Of a stretch of 54,399 bases of DNA, positions 30,312 through 40,331 are shown one piece after another. The first letter of the stretch is position 1, and the number at the start of each line of letters is the position of its first letter. The position numbers and the translations under genes were made by a program. The stretch spans positions 1-54,399 of the forward strand of contig JABWCI010000009.1 in NCBI GenBank assembly GCA_013368515.1, given 5' to 3'. Under the pieces are notes generated by a model. The model did no database searches, was not told where the DNA came from, and was given only the letters and a program-made list of their open reading frames with translations. This stretch comes from Candidatus Altimarinota bacterium. GTDB taxonomy: Bacteria > Patescibacteriota > Gracilibacteria > BD1-5 > UBA6164.

Positions 30312-31035
30312 AATTAAAATATTTTTCTCTAAATTCATCTAGTGTTATATCTTCATTTTTTAATGTTTCAAACATACTCAATTTTTTATCAAGAGGTATA
30401 TTATAAAATTCTCTTATAGTTTTTAGTGAATTTGGTAATACTTCTCTTGCTTCACTTGAAATCATAACAAATTTATCAATACTCATCAAATATTTAAAAT
30501 AACCTTTTTCAACTTCTGTATAAAAATATTCTGGTTTTACATACTCTTCCAATGAAAATAAAGAAGAATAATATATAAAATCAGCTATTCAAGATCAAAT
30601 ATCACCAATATCTAGATCTGCCATTATTTTAGAATATTTATTTTTATTTTTTGCTCTATTTTTAAATACTGTTCAAATTATTCAATGCCTACAAATACTA
30701 TCATCAATTAAAAAATCAGGATATTTATCCATAGTTTTTCTAAAATAATCAAGAGAAATAAATTCATCCAATTCCATAGCAGTTCAAGTATGCCCAGCAT
30801 CATGAAACAATCATGCAATCATAAGAGAACGAATCTCGAGAGGTGAAAAATCATTTTTATTTAATAATAAAACATAACTCGTAACTCTTAAAACATGCAA
30901 AAAATTATGATAAGGATTATCATAATAAAGTTTACTTGCTTCATTTAAAATATCTTCATCTATAAGTCATGATGATAATATAGTATTTTTAAGTATTTCT
31001 ATCTGTCTATTTTTTGTAACAAAGTCTTTATTCAT
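30310..31035 (-). CDS. HD-domain phosphohydrolase (241 aa)
   Basis: The HD core occupies residues about 40-150: first His in Y-H-N-F-L-H-V-L-R-V, metal H-D in A-G-L-F-H-D-A-G-H-T-G, and a distal Asp in I-M-A-D-L-D-I-G-D-I. The rest is helical. The G-L-F-H-D-A-G-H line is common in phosphodiesterases and predicted metal-dependent phosphohydrolases; the substrate is unknown. It is convergent with recA, shares its terminator, and is divergent from pheT across a 123-bp gap. Confidence 0.85.
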
Positions 31036-31158
31036 TTGATTATAATTAATACAAAACTATTATATCATATTATATAAAAAAATAAAATATATTGTAACTC
31101 TTGCCTTTTAGCTCTTTTTGCATATATTTTATACATTAAGTTTATAATAGAATAAAAA

Positions 31159-33525
31159 ATGAAAATTTCTTACAAAGTTTTACAAAAATATATAAAAAAT
31201 ATAAAAACTGCTGACGAAATATGAAAAGATTTAGTTATGCATACAGCTGAAGTTGAAGATATACACTCTCAAAGTAAAGATTTTCTAAACATAGTTTACT
31301 GAAAAATAAAAAAAGTAGATAATCATCCTGATGCAAATTCTCTTAGAGTTTGTATGGTTGATGTTTGAGAAAATGATGATATTCAAATTGTTTGTGGTGG
31401 TTCAAATCTAGAAGTTTGACAAGCAGTTGCAGTTGCAAAAATTGGAGCTGTAGTTTCTTGGCATGGAACTGAAACTGTAACTATGAAAAAAACTGCTATC
31501 AGATGAGTTGATAGTTATGGTATGATTTGTGCATCTGAAGAAATAGGATTAAAAAGTGAATTTCCAGCGAAAGATGAAAAAGAAATACTTGATCTATCTT
31601 TTATAGAAGCTAAAACTTGAACTTCATTAGATAAAGTATTAAACAAAGATGATGCTATTTTAGAAATAGATAATAAAGCTATAAATCATAGACCTGATTT
31701 ATTTTCACATATTTGAATAATAAGAGAAATATATGCTATTTCTGGAGAGAAATTTGATTTTGAATATCAAAATCTAGATTTTTCAAAATTATGAGACTTA
31801 AAAATAAAAAATGAAATAACTCATGTTGTTTCTAGATATATGTGATTAAAAGTTGAAAATGTTTCAAATATAGAGAGTCCAGAATACATAAAACAAGTAT
31901 TATTTAGTGCATCAATTGCTTCTAAATGATTACTTATAGATCTATCAAACTATTCCCTATATCTTTACGGACAACCAACTCATTGTTTTGATGCAGATAA
32001 AATAGAATGAAATATAACTATTAGATATGCAAAAACTTGAGAAAAATTTGTTGCTTTAAATGATAATGAATATGAGTTATCTAGTGAAGATATAGTAATA
32101 GCTGATGATAAAAAAGTTCTAGCTTTGGGTTGAGTAATCTGATGAAAAAGCTCTGCTGTTTCTGATACTACAAAAAATATAATAATAGAATCAGCTAATT
32201 TTGATCAAGCAACTATTAGAAAAACATGAAAAAGATTGTGAGTAAGAACTGATAGTTTAAATGTATTTGAAAAAGATATTGTTAATGGTATGCAACAAGC
32301 TTGATTATCATTGATAGTTAACGAATTACAAAAAAATTTAAAAGATGTAAAACTGATTTCTTTTAGTGATATTTACCCAAATAAACAAAAAGAAGTATTT
32401 ATAGATTTTGATTTAAATTTTATAAACAAGATTGTAGGTACAAACTATAGTGAAAAAGAAGCACTAAAGATACTAGAAAATCTATGAATACAAAAAATAG
32501 ATAACAAATTGCTTATTCCTTTTTGGAGAAAAGATCTAAATTTCAAAGCAGATATTGCTGAAGAAATAGCTAGAATTACTGGGTATAACAATATAAAATC
32601 TAGTATTCCTGAGATAAATATGTGAGCCGTTTCTCAAACAAATACTTATAAAATAAAACTTGATTCTAGAAATTATTTTTCTAGTGTTTGATTTTTTGAT
32701 ATGTACACTTATTCATTTGTAAATCAAGAATTGATGAATAAGTGTTTAAGCAATACTACAGGTCTTATACCTATGAAAAATGCTCTAAGCGAAGAATTGA
32801 CTCACCTAAGATGAAGTCTTATTCCAAACTTGATGCTATCTCTAGAAAAAAACATAAACGAGTATAAATCTCTAAAATTATTTGAATTAGAAAAAGTTTT
32901 TAACTTAAAATGAAATAAAATAATTGAGAATTATAATATATCTTGAGTTATGCTCGTAGAAAAAGATATAGCATATTATGATATACAAAATACTATAAAA
33001 AATTTCTTTAGATTTATCTGAATATATAATTACTCATTTGAAAATATACAAGATACTCCAAGTTATGCTCATAAATGAAGAACTGCTAGTATAAAAGTTA
33101 GATGACAAAATATATGAATTATTTGAGAAATACATCCAAAAGTAGCAAATAATTTTTCTATAAATTCAAGGATTTGATTTTTTGAAATAGATGTAGAATT
33201 ACTAGAAAAAGTAGCTTACCAAACTATTAAAGCAAAAGATATTTCAAGTTTTCAAGAAAATAATTTTGATTTAAATTTTGTTATTGATAAAGAAAACTCT
33301 ACTTCAAAAATAAAACAAGCTATTGAAAAAAGTGATTCAAAAATTATAAATAAAGTAGATTTAATAGATATATATGAAAATGAAGAAAAACTACCTTGAA
33401 AAAGAAGTTTATTATTTACTATATATATACAATCTCTTGAAAGAACTCTTGATGATAAAGATAAAGCAAATTTGATAAATGAAATCATAAAAAATGTCTC
33501 TAAAGTTTGATGAGAACTAAGATAA
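31159..33525 (+). CDS. pheT: Phenylalanyl-tRNA synthetase beta subunit
   Basis: The 788-residue protein is of usual length. The N-terminal tRNA-binding EMAP/OB domain (about residues 40-150) has H-P-D-A-N-S-L-R-V-C and Q-I-V-C-G-G-S-N. The B3/B4 editing domain follows (N-H-R-P-D-L-F-S-H), then B5 and the catalytic-like core, and a C-terminal anticodon-binding ferredoxin domain (L-F-T-I-Y-I-Q-S-L-E-R-T-L). It forms the alpha2-beta2 enzyme charging tRNA-Phe. The alpha gene pheS, usually directly upstream, is not here, so the two genes are separated in this genome. A terminator follows. Confidence 0.96.
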
Positions 33526-33558
33526 AAAGTATCCTTTTAAAAAAGGATACTTTTTTTT
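33524..33558 (+). terminator. Terminator of pheT
   Basis: AAAAAGTATCCTTTT AA AAAAGGATACTTTTTTTT hairpin immediately after the TAA. Confidence 0.85.
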
Positions 33559-33676
33559 AAAAATAATCTTGAAATGTTTCAAAAATAGATAAAATACAAA
33601 GTTAGGTATATCAATATATACTAGTTCTACTTTTAAAATAATTGGTTTACTTAAATTATTTCTTATCTATAAAATT

Positions 33677-35113
33677 ATGGACCTCATTGCCCCAAGCAAT
33701 ATGCTTATGTTTTTTGTGGTTTTGTACTTATTTGTTACACTTGCAATATGATTATATTTTGCTAGAAAAGTAAAAGATTCAAATGATTATATATTGTCTG
33801 GTAGAAACTTACCTTTATATATAATAACTGCAACAGCATTTGCAACATGGTTTTGAGCTGAAACAGTAATATGAACTTCTTGAGCTGTTATAGAAGAATG
33901 ATTTATATGAATAATTGAGGATCCTTTTGGAGTTGCGCTTTGTTTGATACTTATATGAGTATTTTTTGCAAAAAAGTTATACAATCTAAATTTAACTACT
34001 CTTTGAGATTTTTATAAATTAAAATATTGAAGAAAGGTAGAGTCTGTAGCTAGTATTATAATAATATTGTCATATTTTGGTTGGATTGCAGCACAAATGT
34101 TAGCTTTATGAAAAATACTTAATATAGTTACATGAATTGAAACAACATATGGGATATTAATAGCATCGACTATAGTGATAATTTATACTATTTTTGGTTG
34201 AATGTATTCAATAGCTAGAGTTGATTTTATACAAATGATTATAATAGTTTTATGATTATTTATGGTAGTTTTTCAACTAGTATGAGCAGCAGGATGACTA
34301 GGAAATATATTTGGACAAATACCAGTTTGAACATTTGATATAAGACCAAGCTTAGAACCAAAAGAATTTCTAGCCTGGATAGCTGCATGGTTGACTTTAT
34401 GACTTGGTTCTATACCTCAACAAGATGTATACCAAAGAATAATGTCAGCAAAAAGTGCAAAAGTTGCAATGTGGTGAAGTATTATAGCATGATTATTATA
34501 TTTAACTATTGCAATGATTCCGGCATTTTTATGAATAACTGCAAGTATATTATACCCTGAATTAGTAACGTCTCTATGAGATAATGAACTTGTTTTAACT
34601 TCTATGATATTAAATCACACAAATATATTTACTCAAATAATATTTTTCTGAGCACTATTATCAGCTATAATGAGTACTGCAAGTTGAGCATTATTGGCTC
34701 CATCTACAGTACTATCTGAAAATATAATTAAACCATATTTTAAAGATTTAAGCGATAAAAAATTCTTATTACTAACAAGATATTCTGTTATAATAATGGC
34801 AGTATTATCTCTTTGATTTGCACTAACTCAATGAAGTGTTTATGAGCTTGTTGCATGAACTTATTCACTTGTACTTGTAACTATATTTGCACCACTTGCA
34901 TTTTGATTATATTGGAAAAAAGCAAATTCTCTATGAGCAATGCTTGCAATGATAATATGATGATTAACATATCTAAAAATGGAATATTATAGTGATTGAG
35001 AATTTATAATCCCAGCATTACTAGTATGATTACTAGCAAGTATTTTTGGTATGATATTGTGAAGCTTATTACCTAAAATATTGCATACAAAATTAAGCGA
35101 TAAACAATTATAA
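33677..35113 (+). CDS. Sodium/solute symporter (SSS family, 478 aa)
   Basis: A polytopic protein with about 13 helices from residue 9 on. Family lines seen: N-D-Y-I-L-S-G-R-N-L-P and A-T-A-F-A-T-W-F-G-A-E-T near helices 1-2, then S-I-P-Q-Q-D-V-Y-Q-R-I-M-S-A-K, the SSS signature, and A-L-L-S-A-I-M-S-T-A-S-G-A-L-L-A-P. It imports a small solute coupled to Na+; the S-I-P-Q-Q-D-x-x-Q-R line is frequent in proline/pantothenate-like members, but the substrate cannot be assigned. The Na+ requirement agrees with the Na+-type rotor suggested at the left end. Confidence 0.9.
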
Positions 35114-35114
35114 A

Positions 35115-35155
35115 AAAACAAAATCCTAAGAAACAAAAACTTGGGATTTTTCATT
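35115..35155 (+). terminator. Terminator of the symporter gene
   Basis: AATCCTAAG AAACAAAAA CTTGGGATTTTT hairpin (one G-U pair) followed by T residues. Confidence 0.65.
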
Positions 35156-35166
35156 TAAAAAATCTT

Positions 35167-35194
35167 TTGACTTTTTTATTGTTTCTTATATAAT
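35167..35194 (+). promoter_or_regulatory. Promoter of rpsT
   Basis: TTGACT (35167-35172), 16 nt, TATAAT (35189-35194). The leader of about 95 nt before the ATG is one of the longest in the window. Confidence 0.75.
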
Positions 35195-35217
35195 TGCCGC
35201 ACAAAAGAGACCGATTA

Positions 35218-35247
35218 AAATAACCCAATCCTCAAATATGGTTATTT
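35218..35247 (+). promoter_or_regulatory. Stem-loop in the rpsT leader
   Basis: AAATAACC (35218-35225), 14-nt loop, GGTTATTT (35240-35247). It lies in the transcribed leader about 48 nt before the S20 start. S20 represses its own translation in E. coli; a similar role here is inference. Confidence 0.45.
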
Positions 35248-35294
35248 AATCAAAACAATTTAATTAAAAGTTTTTATATTTAAATAATTTTTTT

Positions 35295-35594
35295 ATGCCA
35301 ATATTAGCGTCTGCAAAAAAACAATTAAGACAAAATCAAAAAAGAAAATCTAGAAATGATCATTATAGATCACTTTATAGAGAAGCAAGAGTAGCTTTTG
35401 AAAAAGCTATTAAAAATAAAGATGTAGAAGCTGCAAAAGCTGTTTACGCAAACCAAAAAGATAAAGATGGGAAAAATACAAAATCTGGTTTACAATCTAT
35501 CATTGATAAATTAGTGAAAAAAAATATTATTCACACAAACAATGGTTCTAGAAAGAAAGCAAAATTTGTTAAAATGTTAAAATCTATATCTTAA
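35295..35594 (+). CDS. rpsT: 30S ribosomal protein S20
   Basis: The 99-residue basic helical protein begins MPILASAKKQLRQNQKRKSR, the typical S20 start (A-S-A-K-K-x-x-R-Q-x-x-K-R). It has A-R-V-A-F-E-K-A-I and K-S-G-L-Q-S-I-I-D-K-L-V-K-K-N-I-I-H-x-N, matching the family's three-helix bundle, and a Lys-rich end. It binds 16S rRNA early in 30S assembly. Its few glycines use GGG or GGT. It lies 19 nt upstream of infC, so it is likely the first gene of the rpsT-infC-rpmI-rplT run. Confidence 0.95.
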   Translation: MPILASAKKQLRQNQKRKSRNDHYRSLYREARVAFEKAIKNKDVEAAKAVYANQKDKDGKNTKSGLQSIIDKLVKKNIIHTNNGSRKKAKFVKMLKSIS

Positions 35595-35613
35595 TTTCTA
35601 ATAAATAAGAATC

Positions 35614-36126
35614 TTGAAAGAAAAAAGAAGACTATTAAATGATGAAATCAAGGCTAACAAAATTCAACTAATTAATGATGAATGAGAAAACCTATGAGAA
35701 ATGTCTATGGATGAAGCTAGAGAAAAAGCTAAATCACTTGAATTAGACTTAATGGAAATGGGAGCTAAATGAGATTTAACTATAATAAAAATTCTTGATT
35801 ACGGGAAATTTTTATATAGACAAAAAAAACAAGAACAAAAAAATAAACAAAAATGAAAAGCTCCTGATATAAAAAATATAAGGATAACTTTCAAAATTTG
35901 AGAACATGATTTAGAAGTAAGAAGAAATCAAGCTGAAGGATTTGCTAAATGATGACACCCTCTAAAAGTTAGCTTAATGCTAAAATGAAGAGAAAATCAA
36001 TATGAAAATATAGCTAGCGAAAAAATAAATGCTTTCGTAAATAGCTTAGCAGAATTTTATAAACTTGATTGACCTATCAAAAAAACATGAAATACATTTT
36101 TGGCAATGTTAAAGCCAATTAAATAA
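35614..36126 (+). CDS. infC: Translation initiation factor IF-3
   Basis: About 170 residues. The N-terminal domain has L-L-N-D-E-I-K-A-N-K-I-Q-L-I and M-S-M-D-E-A-R-E-K-A, the linker contains D-Y-G-K-F-L-Y-R-Q-K-K, and the C-terminal domain has I-R-I-T-F-K-I-G-E-H-D-L and G-H-P-L-K-V-S-L. There is no in-frame ATG: after TAA (35602-35604) the only candidates are ATA (35605), ATC (35611) and TTG (35614). I list TTG, but rare AUU/AUC/AUA starts are a known autoregulatory device of infC. IF-3 checks the start codon and keeps ribosomal subunits apart. Followed by rpmI and rplT in the usual order. Confidence 0.94.
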
Positions 36127-36152
36127 ATTTTTATAATAGTAATAAAAAAAGT

Positions 36153-36347
36153 ATGACTTTAAAAACTAGAAGCTGAGTTAAAAAAAGACTTAAAGTTACT
36201 GGAAGCGGTAAATTTAAACTTGGAAAAGCTTGTAAAAGACATTTACTATCTGATAAAACTAAAAAAGCTAAAGGTAGAAATAAATACGGGTTAATCGTTT
36301 CAGGAACTGAAGCTAAAAAAATCAAACAACAAATGCCTCATATATAA
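36153..36347 (+). CDS. rpmI: 50S ribosomal protein L35
   Basis: 64 residues, the usual size. MTLKTRSGVKKRLKVTGSGK is the typical L35 start, with K-T-x-x-x-x-K-R and a G-S-G-K turn; R-H-L-L-S-D-K-T-K-K-A-K is the family's second conserved line. It binds 23S rRNA. The infC-rpmI-rplT order is the common bacterial operon. Confidence 0.95.
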
Positions 36348-36382
36348 GATGAGAAATATTAAATTTATAATTAAAAATTAAG

Positions 36383-36727
36383 ATGGTTAGAGTTAAAAGA
36401 GGTCTGATGACTAAAAAAAGACATAGTAAAATCTTAAAAGCAAACAAATGATATAGACAATTAAGATCTAGATCTTTTGTAAATGCTAAATTAGCTTGGA
36501 TGAAAGCTGGTACTAATGCTTACATTGGTAGAAGAAGAAAAAAAAGAGATTTTAGACAACTATGGAATACTAGAATTAACATTGCTTCAAGAGAAAGCGG
36601 GTTAAGTTATTCTAAACTTATAAATGCATTATACAAAAAACAAGTAAAATTAGATAGAAAAGCTTTGTCAAACTTAGCTATATCTAATCCACAAGTTTTT
36701 GCAGGAATAGTTAAATTTGTAAAATAA
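36383..36727 (+). CDS. rplT: 50S ribosomal protein L20
   Basis: 114 residues of normal size. MVRVKRGLMTKKRHSKILK, then A-N-K-G-Y-R and R-R-R-K-K-R-D-F-R-Q-L-W-N-T-R-I-N, the characteristic L20 lines, and S-Y-S-K-L-I-N-A-L for the C-terminal globular domain. It is needed for early 50S assembly and, in many bacteria, represses this operon by binding the infC-rpmI leader. It ends with a strong terminator. Confidence 0.96.
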
Positions 36728-36729
36728 TA

Positions 36730-36762
36730 AAAAAGTTCTATTATAATAATAGAACTTTTTTT
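36730..36762 (+). terminator. Terminator of the infC-rpmI-rplT operon
   Basis: AAAAAGTTCTATTAT against ATAATAGAACTTTTTTT, a long stem with a small centre and a T tail. Confidence 0.85.
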
Positions 36763-36775
36763 AAAAGAAAAAATT

Positions 36776-37030
36776 ATGAATAAAGCACAAAAGATAATTA
36801 TAAAAACTGTAGAAAATTATCAAAAATATATTTCCCCTGACCACTCATTTTGGGCAAAATCAAATAATAATGTTCCCTATTGCAAACATATACCTACTTG
36901 TAGTCAGTATATGATAGAAGCAGTAGAAAAAAAAGGTGCAATTTTATGAACTATAAAATGAACTTGAAGAATTTTTAGATGTATGCCCTGGAATAAATGA
37001 TGATATGATCCTGTTGATAAAAATAACTAA
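36776..37030 (+). CDS. yidD: Membrane protein insertion efficiency factor YidD
   Basis: 84 residues. The conserved Cys lines are present: C-K-H-I-P-T-C-S-Q-Y-M-I-E-A-V and R-I-F-R-C-M-P-W-N-K-G-G-Y-D-P-V, which match the P-T-C-S-x-Y and R-C-x-P-x-x-x-G-G-x-D-P signature of the family. YidD is a peripheral membrane protein that helps YidC insert proteins. It usually lies beside rnpA and yidC but stands alone here between rplT and rplA, each with its own terminator. Confidence 0.95.
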
Positions 37031-37034
37031 AAAT

Positions 37035-37068
37035 AAAAAAGTAAAATTAATTTTACTTTTTTATTTTT
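37035..37068 (+). terminator. Terminator of yidD
   Basis: AAAAAAGTAAAATT AATTTTACTTTTTT hairpin directly followed by T residues. A TATAAT (37074-37079), the probable -10 of rplA, starts just downstream. Confidence 0.75.
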
Positions 37069-37146
37069 TTATATATAATTTGCGGGCCTTACAAGGAAGA
37101 GCTTGAAAAAAGTTCGTTATTACCTTTATTTTTTAAAACTATACAA

Positions 37147-37827
37147 ATGGCAAGAGGAAAAAAATATAATAAAGCTGTTGAGTTAATAACTTCAGAAGCT
37201 TATTCAGTTAAAGAAGCTGTTGAATTACTTGAAAAAACAAATACAGTTAAATTTGACCCTACTGTTGAAATTCACTTCAACTTAAATCTAGACCCAAAAT
37301 ATGCTGATCAAATGATTAGAACTACTATAACTTTACCTAATGGTTCTGGTAAAGTATCAAAAATCTGTGCTTTTACAGAAGGTGATGCTGCTGAACTTAA
37401 AAAAGCTGGTGCTGCAGTTGCTGGTGGTGAAGAATTGATTGCTGAAATCGAAAAAGGTAGTATTGCTTTAGATTTTGATGTTTGTGTTGCTACTCCTGCA
37501 ATGATGAGAAATCTATGAAAAATAGCTAGAGTTTTAGGACCAAAATGATTAATGCCTAATCCAAAAGCTGGTACTGTTTCTCCTGATTTAGTTGCTACAA
37601 TAAAAGAAATTGCTGCAGGTAAATTTGAATTCAAAACTGATAAACAAGGTAATGTTCACTCTATTTTTGGTAAATTATCATTTGGAGTTGAAAAATTAGA
37701 AGAAAACTTAAATCACTTCTTAAAAATTATAAATGAAGTTAAACCTACTGGTTCAAAAGGTAAATATATAAATACTGTTTACGTTTGTAACGCTATGGGA
37801 CCTTCTATAAAATTAGATATCGCATAA
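37147..37827 (+). CDS. rplA: 50S ribosomal protein L1
   Basis: 226 residues, the normal length. It begins MARGKKYNKAVELI. F-D-P-T-V-E-I-H-F-N-L-N-L-D-P, L-P-N-G-S-G-K-V, G-K-I-A-R-V-L-G-P-K-G-L-M-P-N-P-K-A-G-T-V and G-P-S-I-K-L are the hallmark L1 lines of the two-domain protein that forms the mobile L1 stalk on 23S rRNA. The gene stands alone; rplK, its common partner, is not adjacent. The leader of about 67 nt before the ATG is long for this genome and could carry autoregulation, which I cannot demonstrate. Confidence 0.97.
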
Positions 37828-37865
37828 TAAAAAAAGAAAGCTAAATTAGCTTTCTTTTTTTATTT
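37828..37865. terminator. Bidirectional terminator between rplA and the SUF operon
   Basis: AAAAAAAGAAAGCTAA ATT AGCTTTCTTTTTTT hairpin with T runs on both strands. It contains the stop (37846-37848) of the last gene of the convergent SUF-side operon. Confidence 0.85.
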
Positions 37866-38136
37866 TAACAAATATATAAATTCAAGTAACAAATAAATCA
37901 TCTTGTAAATATATCCTTCACTCTAATATAATAGAACTTTTCGTTTTTGATATTATATTTATAATATAACTTAAATTTAATATGTCTTTTTGCAATATTG
38001 CTTTATGATAATATATATTTGCATTAGAAGTAAGACATTCTCATAAATAATCTTTTGCAACTTCATGTGTTCTTTCATCTAATTGAAAAAAACTAAATGC
38101 TCAATGAACATAGCCATAACTATTAACTTCTTTCAT
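37846..38136 (-). CDS. Small hot-dog-fold (PaaI-like) thioesterase-type protein (96 aa)
   Basis: The pattern is that of a short hot-dog domain: Y-G-Y-V-H-G-A-F-S-F-F-Q-L-D (equivalent of the G-x-V-H-G-G and Asp helix), T-S-N-A-N-I-Y-Y-H-K-A-I (the Y-x-x-P-I strand), then D-I-L-N-L-S and L-F-V-T-G-I-Y-I-F-V-K. The family hydrolyses acyl thioesters. The gene is about 35 residues shorter than typical PaaI at the N-terminus. It is the last gene of the SUF operon, and its ATG overlaps the IscR-like gene by 14 nt, which indicates translational coupling. Confidence 0.55.
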
Positions 38137-38530
38137 TTTTTATTAATTTATCTAATGTATATAATTTTAAAACTCAAAATAAAGATTTCTGAATCAAAGA
38201 ATATAAATTTGTAGTTTGACAATTATCATGATTAGTACAATAAACTCATTTTGTACAATCAGTTATTCATAATTCTTCTCAAACAGATGATAATATATCA
38301 TAAACAGATATCTTATTTAATTCTCTTCATATCTTAATTCATCAATTTCTTCATTTTATAGTAGTAATAATAGAACTTCTTTCTAAGTCTGCTATCACTC
38401 TTCTAAGAAGAGATTCTGATAATCTTAGATTTGTAGATATCTCTGAAATCCTTACTAAACAATCTCAATTATTTAATAAATAAATAATTGATTTTATAGC
38501 ATAATCTCATTTTGTTGATAATTTTATCAT
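38123..38530 (-). CDS. Rrf2/IscR-like [2Fe-2S] transcription regulator (135 aa)
   Basis: The N-terminal winged helix (L-S-T-K-G-D-Y-A-I-K-S-I-I-Y-L, then R-I-S-E-I-S, S-L-L-R-R-V-I-A-D-L and G-R-N-G-G-I) is the Rrf2 DNA-binding fold. Cys92, Cys98 and Cys104 (C-x5-C-x5-C) have the same spacing and numbering as the cluster ligands of E. coli IscR. It would sense Fe-S status and repress or activate this operon. It is the eighth gene of the SUF run, at the 3' end rather than the usual first place, 1 nt after the SufU-like gene. Confidence 0.88.
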
Positions 38531-38531
38531 A

Positions 38532-38930
38532 TTAATCTATTAAATCATCAAAATCTAAACTTTTAGTATCTCATAAATACTTATAAATAGCATTTATTGT
38601 AGTTAACATTCATAAAACTGAAGCTTGTTTTCTTCTTGGTGAAACAGGCATTCATATAAGTTCTTCTATATAATCATATCTCTTTTCTAAAACTTCTTCT
38701 ATATTCATTCAAATAATTGATTCTCAAAATATTGAAGCACAAGCAGTAGTAATTATAGCGGTCTCTCAAGAAAATGAAAAATTAGTAATTTTATTGTTAT
38801 CTATTGTTAAATAAACTTCTAAATCATCTCAACAAATACTATTATCTTCAGCATGTTTTATAGTATAGTCAGTTAAAACTCATTTATTAGGTGGAGTTTT
38901 ACTATAAAATGTTATTGTATCATTGTACAT
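38532..38930 (-). CDS. SufU/IscU-like Fe-S scaffold with one missing Cys (132 aa)
   Basis: Fits the IscU/SufU fold and size: H-A-E-D-N-S-I-C-G-D-D (first Cys near residue 33 and the nearby Asp), I-T-T-A-C-A-S-I-F-G (second Cys near 64) and P-V-S-P-R-R-K-Q-A-S-V (about residue 98). The third cluster ligand, Cys in almost all relatives (R-x-K-C), is Gln here. It may have lost cluster assembly, or use another ligand, or serve in sulfur relay, as SufU does in Gram-positives. It lies between CcdA-like and IscR-like genes in the SUF operon. Confidence 0.8.
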
Positions 38931-38934
38931 AAAA

Positions 38935-39717
38935 TTAAACTAATATATCAAATAAAATATAAACTCAAAGCAAAAGCATAATTACTCAAGTTATAAGATG
39001 GAGTTTCTCAACATTTAACTCTTTATATTCTCTAAGTTCTCAAATTCATTTATAACCAAGTCATATAAGAAGTGTAATTATAATCATCGGAATAATAAAA
39101 ATCAAATTATAAATAAGTATATAAATATATCACCAAGTATTAATTGTAGCTGATTCCGAAGCTAAATAACCAAGAACTACTAGATATGGTCATGAAGTAC
39201 AAGGAAGCAAAAATAATGATATTAAAAATCAAACAAAAAATGCTCAAATTGGAGAAACTACTTTCTTTAATAAACTTCTCATTTTTGGTCTCCAGCTATC
39301 TGGAACCTCCATTTTAAAAAGCTTACCATACCAAAAATAATCTTTTAAATTTGCAAGTCAGATTAAAACTCAAAGTGTTCAAACTACTAGTTTTAAATAA
39401 AAAACACTATTAGTTGAAGCAAGTGCTTTATAAAGTCATAATCACATAGCCATATAGCTGATAAAAACAGAAAGTGTAAATAAAGCTCAAGCTAATATAA
39501 CTGTTTTTTTATTTCATTGTTCTCTAAGAATTGATGATAATAATATAAACATAACAGCAAATGCACATGGATTTATACTATCTCAAATTGCAGCTGGAAT
39601 CAAAATAGTAAAAAATTTAACTCTATCAACTAAAGAAATAACATCAGTATCTCCTGAAGCGAAAGAAACTGATGTTAAAATAAAAGATAATATAATAAAA
39701 TAAATGAAATTTCTCAT
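38935..39717 (-). CDS. CcdA-like thiol-electron transporter (260 aa)
   Basis: A signal-anchor (MRNFIYFIILSFILTSVSFA) and six transmembrane helices. The two redox cysteines lie in S-I-N-P-C-A-F-A-V-M (about residue 50) and L-L-P-C-T-S-G-P-Y (about 170), the paired CcdA/DsbD motifs. CcdA passes electrons from cytoplasmic thioredoxin to extracytoplasmic thiols. The exported thioredoxin-like gene ends 1 nt before it, so the two form a pair. Their place inside a SUF operon is unusual. Confidence 0.88.
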
Positions 39718-39718
39718 A

Positions 39719-40267
39719 CTAAGATTTGTTTGATAATTTTATTAAAAATATAGGAATAATAATTGCTAGGATAATCAGTATTGTAAAAACAATTGGTTTA
39801 TTATTATTTTCTGGTATATCTCATAATATAGGTTTTAGTTTTTCAATAATTGGTCAATCTCAGATTATAGAAGTTTCAGTTCAAGACTCATTTACTATAA
39901 AAAATGGAACTCAAATATCTGAATCTGATAATCATAATCTTTTCCCTTCACTCATCATTTCAGCTCTATTTTCATCATTAAAATAAACCTCTTTTTTTAT
40001 TATATTTAGTTTATCATATCATCAAACTTTAGTTAAATATTTATCTAAATTTGCACAATGACTACATCATTGTCAATAATAGTATATATAACTAGTATCA
40101 CCTATAGATCATGACGAAGTAATAGTTAATTCATTATCTGGTAAAATAATTCAAGTAGAAGTATTATCTGAAATTGATATATTAGTAACTTCTAACTCAG
40201 CATAAGAAATACCAAAAGATAGGATTCAAATTATAACAAATGATATAATATTTTTTAATTTTTTCAT
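39719..40267 (-). CDS. Exported thioredoxin-like protein (182 aa)
   Basis: Signal peptide (MKKLKNIISFVIIGILSFGI), then a thioredoxin-like domain with Y-Y-G-Q-G-C-S-H-C-A-N (active C-S-H-C, about residue 70) and the cis-Pro line I-G-V-P-F-F-I-V. A C-terminal transmembrane helix (about 155-175) would anchor it outside the membrane. A long acidic N-terminal stretch lies before the domain. It probably works with CcdA directly downstream to reduce or isomerise disulfides in secreted proteins. Confidence 0.85.
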
Positions 40268-40331
40268 TATTTTTTATATTAGTAGTAAATTGAGTATATA
40301 TTATATAGTTTTTAGCATAAATCAATAATTT

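Noticed and set aside
37080-37146. L1 autoregulatory binding site in the rplA leader
   Set aside because: The leader is long and contains purine-rich sequence, but I could not draw a convincing copy of the L1 target structure.
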